Source of the DNA: Myxococcus eversor
GTDB taxonomy: Bacteria; Myxococcota; Myxococcia; Myxococcales; Myxococcaceae
Assembly (NCBI RefSeq): GCF_010894455.1
Contig: NZ_JAAIXY010000001.1
Location: forward strand, 248,001 to 312,000
Direction of reading: 5' to 3'
DNA: 64,000 nucleotides
Below, one piece after another: positions 17,367 through 25,132 of the stretch (the stretch's first letter is position 1; each line of letters starts with the position of its first letter). A program made the position numbers and the translations under genes. A model generated the notes under the pieces. It had not been told where the DNA came from. It ran no database searches and worked only from the letters and a program-made list of their open reading frames with translations.

Positions 17367-18290
17367 ATGGACAGGTTCCTGGCCATGGAGGCCTTCGTCC
17401 GCGTGGTGGAGAGTGGCACCTTCACCAAGGCGGCCGACGCGCTGGGCCGCCCGAAGACGGCGGTGACGCGGCTCATCCAGCAACTGGAGGCGCAGCTTCG
17501 CGTGAAGCTGCTGCACCGCACCACGCGCCGGGTGACTGTCACGCCGGAGGGCATGACCTACTACCACCAGGCCCTGCGCCTGTTGGGGGAGGTGCGGGAG
17601 CTCGAATCCACGCTGTCCCAGTCACGGCGTGGCCCCCGAGGACGCCTGCGGGTGGAGTCGAGTGGAACTCTTTCCCGGCTGCTGATCGTCCCCGCGCTGT
17701 CGTCGTTCTACGCGCGCTACCCGCAGATGCACATCGAGCTGGGGGTGAGTGACCGTGTCGTGGACCTGCTCGCGGACAACGTCGACTGCGCGATTCGTGG
17801 CGGTGGCGTGAGGGACGAGTCCCTGGTGGCGCGGCACCTGGGGGACCTCTGCTATTGGTTGTGCGCGTCACCCAGATATGTCGAGCGTCACGGGTCGCCA
17901 CGTCACCCGCAGGAGCTGGCGGGGCCGGCGCACGCGGTGGTCAGCTACTTCTCGTCGCTGAGTGGCAAGGAGCTCCCCTTCGTGTTCCTCCGCGACGGCG
18001 AGCGACTGGAGGTCCAGGGACGCAGCCTGCTGACGCTCAATGAAACCAACGCATACCTGGCCGCCGGTCTGGCCGGCCTGGGCGTCATGTTCGCGCCGCG
18101 CTTCGTGGTGGAGCCGTACGTCGCCACCGGTGAGCTGGTGCAGGTGCTGGAAGGATGGCAGCCCGAATCCCGGCCCCTGTTCCTCGTCTATCCGCCCGCA
18201 CGCCAGCAGGCCGCCGGACTGCGCGTTTTCATCGAGTGGACGATGGAGCTGTTCGCGAGCCGTCCGAGTCTGTGGCGCCGCGAAGGGTAG
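17367..18290 (+). CDS. LysR-family transcriptional regulator
   Basis: 307 residues. The start at 17367 is chosen for the GGAGGTGGAAG ribosome-binding site and the family N-terminus MDRFLAMEAFVRVVESGTF. A winged helix-turn-helix (about 1-60; KAADALGRPKTAVTRLIQQLE) is followed by a linker helix and a periplasmic-binding-like effector domain (about 90-295). The N-terminus resembles the AaeR/DmlR-type branch often paired with divergent enzymes. The likely target is the MBL hydrolase promoter. Effector unknown. It is convergent with the TetR gene at 18333. Confidence 0.92.
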   Translation: MDRFLAMEAFVRVVESGTFTKAADALGRPKTAVTRLIQQLEAQLRVKLLHRTTRRVTVTPEGMTYYHQALRLLGEVRELESTLSQSRRGPRGRLRVESSGTLSRLLIVPALSSFYARYPQMHIELGVSDRVVDLLADNVDCAIRGGGVRDESLVARHLGDLCYWLCASPRYVERHGSPRHPQELAGPAHAVVSYFSSLSGKELPFVFLRDGERLEVQGRSLLTLNETNAYLAAGLAGLGVMFAPRFVVEPYVATGELVQVLEGWQPESRPLFLVYPPARQQAAGLRVFIEWTMELFASRPSLWRREG

Positions 18291-18332
18291 CCCTCGCGCC
18301 ATGTCTTCCGGGGTGGAGGCGCTCCGGGTCGG

Positions 18333-18989
18333 TCATCGACGGGCGCCAGCCCCCAGCGCGACGGTCACCACCTCGGCGATGGCGACCTGCTCGAGCAGCT
18401 CGACCTTCGGAATCCCGGGGATGTTTCCCAGCACCCCCGCGGACCGCAGCGATGCGAAGCCATGGCACAGGGACAGGGCGGCGATGGCCCGGGCGACGAC
18501 GGTCTCGAGTGGCAGCCCGGGATTGCCCTCGGCCACCACCTCGAACAGGGTCTGAAGGGAGCGGTCGGACGCCTCGTGGACGGACGCGAAGCGCACCCGG
18601 TCCTCGATTTCGGGCAGGAACATGATGCGGTAGTGCGAAGCGTGCTCCTTCGCGAAGGTGAGGTACGCGGCGGCGACCGCCGAGAGTCTGCCCGGCACGG
18701 TGGGCTCATGTGCCACGGCCCGTGCGACGCGCTCCGCGAGCAGGTCGTAGCCCTCGGTGGCCAGCGCCGCCAGGAGGGACTGCTTGTCGGGGAAGTGGTG
18801 GTAGGGCGCTCCGGGAGACACCCCCACGGCTCGCGCGAGGACCTGGATGGTCAGCCCGGTGACGTCGCCTTCCCGCAGGAAATCGATGGCCGCGTCCAGC
18901 AGTGCGCGGCGCAAGTCGAGGTGGTGATAGCCGCGAGGCTTCGGGGGCTTCTTGGCCACGGTCTGACGCGTCTTGGGTGTGTTCGCCAC
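18333..18989 (-). CDS. TetR-family transcriptional regulator
   Basis: 218 residues, starting at a GTG with GGGAG 6 nt upstream. A basic N-terminal tail is followed by a TetR helix-turn-helix, TIQVLARAVGVSPGAPYHHFPDK (split here across the recognition helix at about residues 47-69). The C-terminal ligand domain resembles the WHG-type (TetR_C_33) group. It lies 49 bp downstream of the SRPBCC lipoprotein gene on the same strand, probably co-transcribed. The AT-rich dyad at 19712-19730 before that gene is its likely operator. Confidence 0.9.
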   Translation of the reverse strand: MANTPKTRQTVAKKPPKPRGYHHLDLRRALLDAAIDFLREGDVTGLTIQVLARAVGVSPGAPYHHFPDKQSLLAALATEGYDLLAERVARAVAHEPTVPGRLSAVAAAYLTFAKEHASHYRIMFLPEIEDRVRFASVHEASDRSLQTLFEVVAEGNPGLPLETVVARAIAALSLCHGFASLRSAGVLGNIPGIPKVELLEQVAIAEVVTVALGAGARR

Positions 18990-19038
18990 GGGGCTCCCGG
19001 TTCTCCGTGGCGAGCATAGGCCGAGGCCGCCCGCGTCG

Positions 19039-19689
19039 TCAGTTGGACCGCGCCGCCAGGTCGAGCGTCGACTCCGCCTTGATGTGCTCCATGCCGACCT
19101 TCATGTACCCGGCGAAGTCCTCCTCGACGAAGTCCTTGAGGATGCCCTCGGTGGGCCACCCATTGCCACGGAAGCGGTAGGTCCAGCGCAGGTGCGTCCC
19201 TGTCGATGTCGGCGTGAAGTTGAACTCGCCGACCGCGTACTGGACGGCGCGCCGCGCCTCGTTGGTGAAGTTCCAGACGACGTACCGGAACCGTTGGCCT
19301 TCCTCGACGAGGAGCAGCTCTTCGAGAGAGGTGTTCCCGTCGCGCAGCACCACCCGCCGCCGCGCTCCCGGGCCGCCCCAGGAAGGGGAGAGGACATCGG
19401 TCCGCTCGATGCCGGCGAGCTTCTCCGTCCCCAAGAGGATGCGCTCCAGCGGAACATTCACCAACCAGGGCAACAGCCGGTCCGGAGGCACCGCGATGTC
19501 TGTCTCCACGGTGTGCGCGATGAACGGCGCCTCCATGTCCACGGCGGGCGCCACCGTCGAGCGGTGCAGCGAGTCCCGCTCCGTGGCGGAGGTCCCCGAT
19601 GCATAGCCGATGGGCGTCGCACACGCGCCCAGGAGCACACCACAGGCGAGGGAGAACAAGGCGATGGCAGGCGTGTCGAGCCGCGGCAT
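19039..19689 (-). CDS. SRPBCC-family lipoprotein
   Basis: 216 residues. The signal peptide ends in GVLLGACATP (lipobox). From about residue 55 the HTVETDIAVPPDRLLPWL start and the TGTHLRWTYRFRGNGW strand match the START/polyketide-cyclase-like SRPBCC fold, a hydrophobic-ligand cavity. The protein would sit on the inner face of the outer membrane or in the periplasm and bind or process a lipophilic molecule; the ligand is unknown. Expression probably depends on the adjacent TetR regulator through the dyad 22 bp upstream of the start codon. Confidence 0.8.
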   Translation of the reverse strand: MPRLDTPAIALFSLACGVLLGACATPIGYASGTSATERDSLHRSTVAPAVDMEAPFIAHTVETDIAVPPDRLLPWLVNVPLERILLGTEKLAGIERTDVLSPSWGGPGARRRVVLRDGNTSLEELLLVEEGQRFRYVVWNFTNEARRAVQYAVGEFNFTPTSTGTHLRWTYRFRGNGWPTEGILKDFVEEDFAGYMKVGMEHIKAESTLDLAARSN

Positions 19690-19711
19690 GAGGTGTCCTC
19701 GCGAGTGATTG

Positions 19712-19730
19712 ATCTAAAATACATTTAGAT
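19712..19730. promoter_or_regulatory. Candidate TetR operator
   Basis: ATCTAAA-N5-TTTAGAT, a perfect 7-bp dyad, is the most AT-rich spot for kilobases. It lies just upstream of the SRPBCC-TetR unit and in front of the divergent acyltransferase gene. It is positioned to block either promoter. The 203-bp gap 19690-19892 holds nothing else clear. Confidence 0.65.
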
Positions 19731-19892
19731 GTGAAGGCATGGATTGTCAAGGCGACCCCGGGGCGTCCTGGTGGCGCCGGACGTCCAGCGGTCGGGGAAT
19801 CCGGCGGAGCGAGGCTGGGTGCTCGCCCTGGCCGGAGGCAGACCGTCCAGGCGTACAGCCACCCCATGAATCCCAGGTATGGTCCACGCGTC

Positions 19893-21089
19893 ATGACGAC
19901 CGTCCCCCCGGAGCCCCTGCGGTTGTCCGCACACCTTCCCGCGCTGGATGGCCTGCGCGGCGTGGCGGTGTTGCTGGTGATTGCCTATCACTCGCTGGGC
20001 GAAATCCGGACGGCGTCCATCGGCGGCCTCTTCCAGATGGGCTGGGCGGGCGTGGACCTCTTCTTCGTCCTCTCCGGCTTCCTGATTACCCGCATCCTGC
20101 TGCAGACGCGGGAGCGCGGCGGGTACTTCCGAGCCTTCTACATGCGGCGTGCGCTGCGCATCTGGCCGCTGTACTTCGTGATGTTGGCCTTCGTCTTCGG
20201 CCTCATGGGCGGGTTGCTGCCCGCCATGGCCTTCGATACCCAGCGGTATCCGTGGACGCTCTACGCGCTCTACCTCCAGAACGTCTGGTTGCCGGACTTC
20301 GGCCCACCACCGCTCAACGTGACGTGGTCGCTGGCCATCGAGGAGCAGTTCTACCTGGTGTGGCCCCTGCTGGTGTTCTTCCTGGGTCCCGGGCAACTGC
20401 GCGTCCTGCTCTGGACGCTCGTGCTGCTCTCTCCCATCGCTCGCCATGCCGCACTGTCGATGGGCGCCTCTCCCCATCTGCTCTACACCTTTCCCCTGTT
20501 CCATCTGGAGGGCCTGGCCCTCGGAGGGCTCCTGGCGCTGGGCGTGGTGGACGGCCGCTACACCGCGGAGTCCCTGGCGCGATGGGGCCGTCGCCTCGCG
20601 GCACCCGTACTGCTCATGGCCTTCGGGCTCGGCACCGTGTTCTTCAACCGTGAGCACTCCATCCACACTCCCGAAGCGCTCCAAGGGATGGGTGGCCCCC
20701 TCTTTCGCGCGCTGCTGGTGTCGGGCCTGTACACGTGGGTCGCGGTGGGCTTCGCCAGCCTGTTGGGCTGGGTGCTCACCGGACGCGTCCAGGTTCTTCA
20801 ACGCGTGCTTCAGTGGGGCCCGCTGCGCTTCATGGGGCAGATCAGCTATGGCCTCTACCTCTTCCATGCGTTCGTTTTTCCCGTCAGTGCGCACTACCTG
20901 AGGCCGGTGTTCTCCCGACTCATTCCATCCAGCGTCGCCGCCACCGCGCTCTCGTTTCTCTTCGAGTACGCGGTGCTGCTGGCGCTCGCCGTCCTGTCGT
21001 GGCGGTTCTTCGAGCGCCCCCTGCTGCGCCTCAAGGACCGCTTCACCCCTTCGGAAGTCACCGAAAAGGCCGTCGCCCCCACGGCCTGA
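19893..21089 (+). CDS. Membrane acyltransferase 3 (OafA/YrhL-like)
   Basis: 398 residues with about 10 membrane helices. It begins PALDGLRGVAVLLVIAYHS, containing the catalytic His of the acyltransferase-3 family, then GVDLFFVLSGFLITRIL and FYMRRALRIWPLYF (the conserved RR..R). NVTWSLAIEEQFYLVWPL is the second signature. Such enzymes transfer acetyl or other acyl groups to surface polysaccharides or lipids at the inner membrane. No C-terminal SGNH domain is present. Start: ATG 19893 is preferred for the compact family N-terminus; ATG 19866 is in frame and possible. It is divergent from the SRPBCC/TetR unit across the operator. Confidence 0.9.
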   Translation: MTTVPPEPLRLSAHLPALDGLRGVAVLLVIAYHSLGEIRTASIGGLFQMGWAGVDLFFVLSGFLITRILLQTRERGGYFRAFYMRRALRIWPLYFVMLAFVFGLMGGLLPAMAFDTQRYPWTLYALYLQNVWLPDFGPPPLNVTWSLAIEEQFYLVWPLLVFFLGPGQLRVLLWTLVLLSPIARHAALSMGASPHLLYTFPLFHLEGLALGGLLALGVVDGRYTAESLARWGRRLAAPVLLMAFGLGTVFFNREHSIHTPEALQGMGGPLFRALLVSGLYTWVAVGFASLLGWVLTGRVQVLQRVLQWGPLRFMGQISYGLYLFHAFVFPVSAHYLRPVFSRLIPSSVAATALSFLFEYAVLLALAVLSWRFFERPLLRLKDRFTPSEVTEKAVAPTA

Positions 21090-21122
21090 GGACGGGCTGG
21101 CTTCTGGGGTGGGGCCGACCGC

Positions 21123-21842
21123 TCAGGGCGCGGAGAAGACATCGCCGAGCGTGGCGATCATCGACTCCGAACCACGCAAGCGGAACGTCAACCCGGTGAG
21201 GCGCGCTGACTCGATGCGGTCGACGCGGAGCATGCGCACCGCCCCTCGCAGGTGGTCCCAGACGAGCAGGAACCAGGCGGGCCAGCTGAGCAGGAGGTAG
21301 TGCGGCTCCACGACGCGCAAGGTGCTCACGTCGTTCGCGCGGTAGGTCAGCTCCAGTGCGCGTTGCTCGAAGAACGCCTCCTGGATGGGGCGGAGCACCG
21401 CGGCCCTGGGTGCCTTCCACGTCGCGGTGACGTTCCTCGAGCTGGGGCCGATGAGAATCCTCCGGCGCAGCCCACTCACCCGAGAGCGCTCCTCCGGTGG
21501 AAACGAGGCGGAGAGCTTCTGCCTCAAGCCCTTGAGCGTGGAGAGCAGCAGGGGAGAGCCCAGTTGCTCCACGAGCGCCAGCGCGAGCATGAGGTCAAGG
21601 GCCTCCCGGGTGTCGAGCTGAACGCGTCCCAGTCCCGTCCGGGGTGGCACGCGCACGCCGCCGCCTCGCCCCGCGTCCGACTCAATAGGGACTCCGCGAG
21701 CCGCGAGCCGGGACAAGTCCCTCCGGATGGTTCGCACACAGACGTCCAGCTCCTCGGCCAGCTCCGACGCGGTCCACGAGGGTCGGGAGGCGAGGAGGCC
21801 GAGGACGCGGTCCAGGCGGTCGCTGACGGGTTCGCGTTTCAA
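21123..21842 (-). CDS. WYL-domain (YafY-type) transcriptional regulator
   Basis: 239 residues, apparently starting at TTG (21842). An N-terminal DeoR/HTH_11-type helix-turn-helix (RVLGLLASRPSWTASELAEE, then RTIRRDLSRL) is followed by a C-terminal WYL-like domain with LELTYR and EPHYLLLSWPAWFLL. WYL proteins sense nucleotides or small ligands and often repress divergent genes. The TTG overlaps the left arm of a perfect 9-bp dyad, consistent with autoregulation and with control of the divergent VOC-YdeI pair. The next in-frame starts would cut into the helix-turn-helix. Confidence 0.88.
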   Translation of the reverse strand: MKREPVSDRLDRVLGLLASRPSWTASELAEELDVCVRTIRRDLSRLAARGVPIESDAGRGGGVRVPPRTGLGRVQLDTREALDLMLALALVEQLGSPLLLSTLKGLRQKLSASFPPEERSRVSGLRRRILIGPSSRNVTATWKAPRAAVLRPIQEAFFEQRALELTYRANDVSTLRVVEPHYLLLSWPAWFLLVWDHLRGAVRMLRVDRIESARLTGLTFRLRGSESMIATLGDVFSAP

Positions 21843-21865
21843 AGGTGACTCATTCTGTCACCTTT
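21841..21865. promoter_or_regulatory. Candidate WYL-regulator operator
   Basis: AAAGGTGAC-N7-GTCACCTTT, a perfect 9-bp dyad, overlaps the regulator's own start codon and lies 54 bp before the divergent VOC start. Its symmetry and position argue for an operator rather than a terminator. Confidence 0.7.
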
Positions 21866-21918
21866 ACGGGAGACAGTCTCCAGGTCGCGAACGAACGCGG
21901 CCCCGACACGAGAGACCC

Positions 21919-22347
21919 ATGACCTTCCTGCGCGGAATGAGCACCCTCAAGCTCTGGTCGGACGACCTGCGAGCGGCGACCCGCTGGTACTCGGAGCTGC
22001 TCGGCGTCGAGCCCTGCTTCAGCAGCGAGGCCACCGGGCGTGGGCCCGGTTACGTCGAGTTCCGCATCGGCGACTATCAGCACGAGCTGGGCATCATCGA
22101 CCGACGCTTCGCGCCCCAGGGGCTCAACACGAGCCGGGGTGGGGTGGTCGCCTACTGGCACGTCGACGACGTCGCCGGTGCGCTCGCGCGGCTGCTCGAA
22201 CGGGGCGCCGAGCTCCTGGACGGCGTCACCGAACGAGGCCCTGGCTTCGTCACGGCGTCGGTCATCGACCCCTTCGGCAACGTGCTGGGCCTCATGTTCA
22301 ATCGTCACTACCTCGACGTCCTCGGAGCCCGCCATGGCGCGCGCTGA
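21919..22347 (+). CDS. VOC-family (glyoxalase-like) protein
   Basis: 142 residues with the betaalphabetabetabeta repeat pattern of vicinal-oxygen-chelate proteins: STLKLWSDDLRAATRWYSELLGVEP at the N-terminus and ASVIDPFGNVLGLMFN near the C-terminus. Such proteins act as dioxygenases, isomerases or antibiotic-binding proteins; the substrate is not readable. Its stop overlaps the next gene's start by 14 bp, implying translational coupling. It is probably controlled by the divergent WYL regulator. Confidence 0.85.
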   Translation: MTFLRGMSTLKLWSDDLRAATRWYSELLGVEPCFSSEATGRGPGYVEFRIGDYQHELGIIDRRFAPQGLNTSRGGVVAYWHVDDVAGALARLLERGAELLDGVTERGPGFVTASVIDPFGNVLGLMFNRHYLDVLGARHGAR

Positions 22348-22921
22348 GCGAGGTGCCGTCGCCGAGGCCCCGGTGAAGGCGTTCCGTGGCGTGGCGGAGT
22401 TCGAGGCGTGGCTGGAAGAGAACGGGGGTGCTCGCGCCGGGGTCTGGTTGAAGCTCGCCAAGAAGGGGACGGGCATCCCCTCGTTGACGGATGACGAGGC
22501 GGTCGACGTGGGGCTCTGCTTCGGCTGGATATCCGGCCAACGGAAGTCGCTCGACGAGCGCTTCTATCTCCAGAAGTACGTGCCGCGCCGGCCGCGCAGC
22601 CGGTGGTCCCAGGTGAATGTCCGGAAGGTGGAGGCGCTGCTCGCCGCGGGCAGGATGCGCCCCGCGGGCCTCGCCGAAGTCGCCGCCGCCCAGGCCGACG
22701 GACGCTGGTCCGCGGCCTACGCGTCGCAGCGAAACGCCACCGTCCCCGGCGACCTGACGGCGGCGTTGTCCGCGAGCCCCCGGGCCGCGCGTGCCTTCGA
22801 GGCGCTCGGCAAGACGCGGCGCTACGCACTCATCCTGGAGGTCGTGACGACCCGTACGGAGACGGGTCGCACGAACCAGGTGCGTCGCATCGTCGACTCG
22901 CTCGCGTCCGAGAAGCCTTGA
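22334..22921 (+). CDS. YdeI/OmpD-associated family protein
   Basis: 195 residues. The pattern FEAWLEENGGARAGVWLKLAKKG, then ALDVGLCFGWI-like VDVGLCFGWISGQRKSLDE and YLQKYVPRRPRSRWSQVN, identifies the YdeI/OmpD-associated (DUF1905-related) family of small cytosolic proteins of unknown biochemistry. The ATG at 22334 overlaps the VOC gene. The two form an operon likely under the WYL regulator. It is convergent with the gene ending at 22956. Confidence 0.88.
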   Translation: MARAERGAVAEAPVKAFRGVAEFEAWLEENGGARAGVWLKLAKKGTGIPSLTDDEAVDVGLCFGWISGQRKSLDERFYLQKYVPRRPRSRWSQVNVRKVEALLAAGRMRPAGLAEVAAAQADGRWSAAYASQRNATVPGDLTAALSASPRAARAFEALGKTRRYALILEVVTTRTETGRTNQVRRIVDSLASEKP

Positions 22922-22955
22922 GGCGCTCGGGGCGGGCGTTGGAACGAGCCGGGTC

Positions 22956-23894
22956 CTACTGGCGCGGCGAGTCCTGACCCACGGAGCGCCGCTCCTGAGG
23001 CAGTCGACGCTCGACGCCATCGACATCGAAGTGCCGGACAATCATGCTCGCCGTGGGCCGCGATGCTCCCGGGCCGGTCCCGGCGATGGCCGAGGGCACG
23101 AGCACCTTCTCCGCGATGTCATAGCTCGCGAACGCTTCGAAGCCGCCATCCACCACCGCGGAGGAATGGCGGATGACCACCTTCCCAGACGGCAAGCCGG
23201 AGGGCAGTCGCGCCAGGAAGCCGCTCTTGTCGCCGCTCGCGACCAGCGCCTCGAGTCGCCTGGCGTCCTCCAGGACCTTGGCGGGAATGGCGGGCCAGTA
23301 GACCCACTCGCTGACGACCCTGCCGTCATTGCTCAGCCGTGCCCAGGCAACCGAGTCCACCACGGAGAACCTTCCGACGGTCCGTTCGAGGATGGAGGCA
23401 TAGCCGTCGACCTGGGGCTGCGCCGGTCGCGACTCATTCGTCGTACCGTGCGATGACAGGTACGTGTTGGCATGCACGCCACCCATCTGGTCGCCAGGGA
23501 CTCCCGCCGCGCGGAAGTACTCGATGACCTGGGCATTGTGCTTGTCCGGTCCCAGCGTGTAGCGGAGGTCGGGAGGGGGCGCCAGGACACCCACGGCCTC
23601 CTTGGACGAGCCGTTGCTCGGCGTGGCGATGACCAGACCATTGCCCAGGTGGGTGGCGAAGACGCCATCGGGGCCCACCACCTTCGCGAAGCCATGTTCA
23701 TCGAGCCGCCGCAGGGCGACTCCAGGAGGGCCGGACAGGAAGCGGGAGCGCTCCATGGAGTGTTGGTAGCCGACCGCGCCGCCCTTGTCCGTGGCGATGA
23801 GTCCTGGGGCGGGGGGCTGTGCGAGCGCCGGGCCGGTGCACAGCAACGAAAGGCACGCGCCGAGGCTCAGGGAAAGTTCGCGGACCGTCTTCAT
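22956..23894 (-). CDS. Secreted protein of unknown function
   Basis: 312 residues. The signal peptide (MKTVRELSLSLGACLSLLC...ALAQP) fixes the start at 23894. The mature part contains DKHNAQVIEYFRAAGVPGDQ and GGVHANTYLSSHG, and ends with an Arg/Gln-rich tail. No family is recognised. The ATG overlaps the stop of the upstream gene by 4 bp (ATGA), so the two products are translationally coupled and probably act together. Both are exported. Confidence 0.72.
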   Translation of the reverse strand: MKTVRELSLSLGACLSLLCTGPALAQPPAPGLIATDKGGAVGYQHSMERSRFLSGPPGVALRRLDEHGFAKVVGPDGVFATHLGNGLVIATPSNGSSKEAVGVLAPPPDLRYTLGPDKHNAQVIEYFRAAGVPGDQMGGVHANTYLSSHGTTNESRPAQPQVDGYASILERTVGRFSVVDSVAWARLSNDGRVVSEWVYWPAIPAKVLEDARRLEALVASGDKSGFLARLPSGLPSGKVVIRHSSAVVDGGFEAFASYDIAEKVLVPSAIAGTGPGASRPTASMIVRHFDVDGVERRLPQERRSVGQDSPRQ

Positions 23895-24964
23895 GGCAGC
23901 TCCCAGGCGTTCTGGTTGGTGGCGGGCAGCGCGTAGTTGCAAACCCATCGCGCCGAGTAGAACTGATTGCCCAAGGCGTCATTGGAATCGTTCGCGAGCT
24001 GGACCCAGCTCTCGGCCATGGAGCCCGAGGCGCGCGCGGCGGAGTTGTCCATGCCGATGACGATGTTGCAGCCACAGCCGTTGAAGCCATGTCCTCCGCC
24101 TCCTCCCGGGCAGCCGCCTCCTTCGTTCGCTGGCAGGGAGTTCATCGTCTGCACCCAGGATTCGGACGCGCGGTTGTTCTCGTTGGCCCGGTAGAACATC
24201 GCGAAGGTCGCGCCGCGGTCCGGCACGTTGGCGGTGTCCCCGCCGGCGGTCATCATGGTGGCGATGAGCTGCACGCCCGCGCTGGCGTTCACGAACGTGT
24301 GCGCCCAGAACGGAGGAAGGATGCCGTGGCTGATGTCGAGCACCACCAGGTTGGCGCCGCCATCCGTGCCGGCGCCGGCCCAGGCGCCCGACTGGGGGCT
24401 CTCTCCGAACCGGATGGGTCCCTGGGTGTAGTTGATGAGCCCGCCGAAGCGGTCCCCGGTGCTGTGAGTCACGGCCTGACGGTCCACCATGTAGCAGCAG
24501 CGCGGCGCATCGAAGGGACTGAAGCGGCAGGTGCCGGGCATTCGGGCAACACCACCCCCTGTCGCGGTGCCGGGTTGATTGCAGGTGGCTGTCGTCGTGC
24601 AAGAGACCGTCGAACAGCCATGGTCGGTGATTCCATGGCCCGTGAAGAAGGCGACCGCCCGACCCGCGCGGTCAAAGTAGGTCTGGTCCGCTCCCAGTGA
24701 GTTCCGTGCGAAGTCCACGAAGTCCGTGTCGTAGACGGCGGAGTTCGTGTAGCGCGCGCCAGTGGCCCACCTGCTGCCCGCGAAGACCATGTTCTGCATG
24801 AAGCCGTCGCCATTGGCGATGGAGTTGCCCAACTGGTCGTTGGGTCCGTAGTCATTGACGCTCTCGACGATGATGGCGTTGCTCGTCTGCGCATGGGCGT
24901 CGAGTGCGAAGACCGCCATAAGCATTCCGATTGCCAGGAACCTCGAGTGATTCCCTGGGGTCAT
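23891..24964 (-). CDS. Secreted protein, DUF6345-like (tentative)
   Basis: 357 residues. The ATG at 24964 follows GGGAG by about 6 nt and opens a signal peptide ending DAHAQT. The mature protein shows VNDYGPNDQLGNSIANGD, AVAFFTGHGITDHG (a GHG motif), many Cys, and NLVVLDISHGILPPFWAH. The GHG plus later LDxSHG layout recalls caspase-like-fold secreted proteins such as DUF6345, but this is a resemblance, not a firm match. C-terminal GGGCPGGGGGHGFNGCGC is a Gly/Cys-rich loop. Stop overlaps the start of the next gene. Confidence 0.6.
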   Translation of the reverse strand: MTPGNHSRFLAIGMLMAVFALDAHAQTSNAIIVESVNDYGPNDQLGNSIANGDGFMQNMVFAGSRWATGARYTNSAVYDTDFVDFARNSLGADQTYFDRAGRAVAFFTGHGITDHGCSTVSCTTTATCNQPGTATGGGVARMPGTCRFSPFDAPRCCYMVDRQAVTHSTGDRFGGLINYTQGPIRFGESPQSGAWAGAGTDGGANLVVLDISHGILPPFWAHTFVNASAGVQLIATMMTAGGDTANVPDRGATFAMFYRANENNRASESWVQTMNSLPANEGGGCPGGGGGHGFNGCGCNIVIGMDNSAARASGSMAESWVQLANDSNDALGNQFYSARWVCNYALPATNQNAWELP

Positions 24965-25132
24965 GCGGCGCTCCCGTGTCATGGGTGTGTATCTCCGGTC
25001 GTTGGATTGGTTTGTCTTGAAGCGTCCGCACGCCCTCCGGGAGCTGCTGTCCCGGAGGGCATGTCCGAGACGAGGTCCGGTGGCGTTTCCACCACCGTCC
25101 CGCGTCTCGACCGCGAGTTGTCGATGTGGCGG

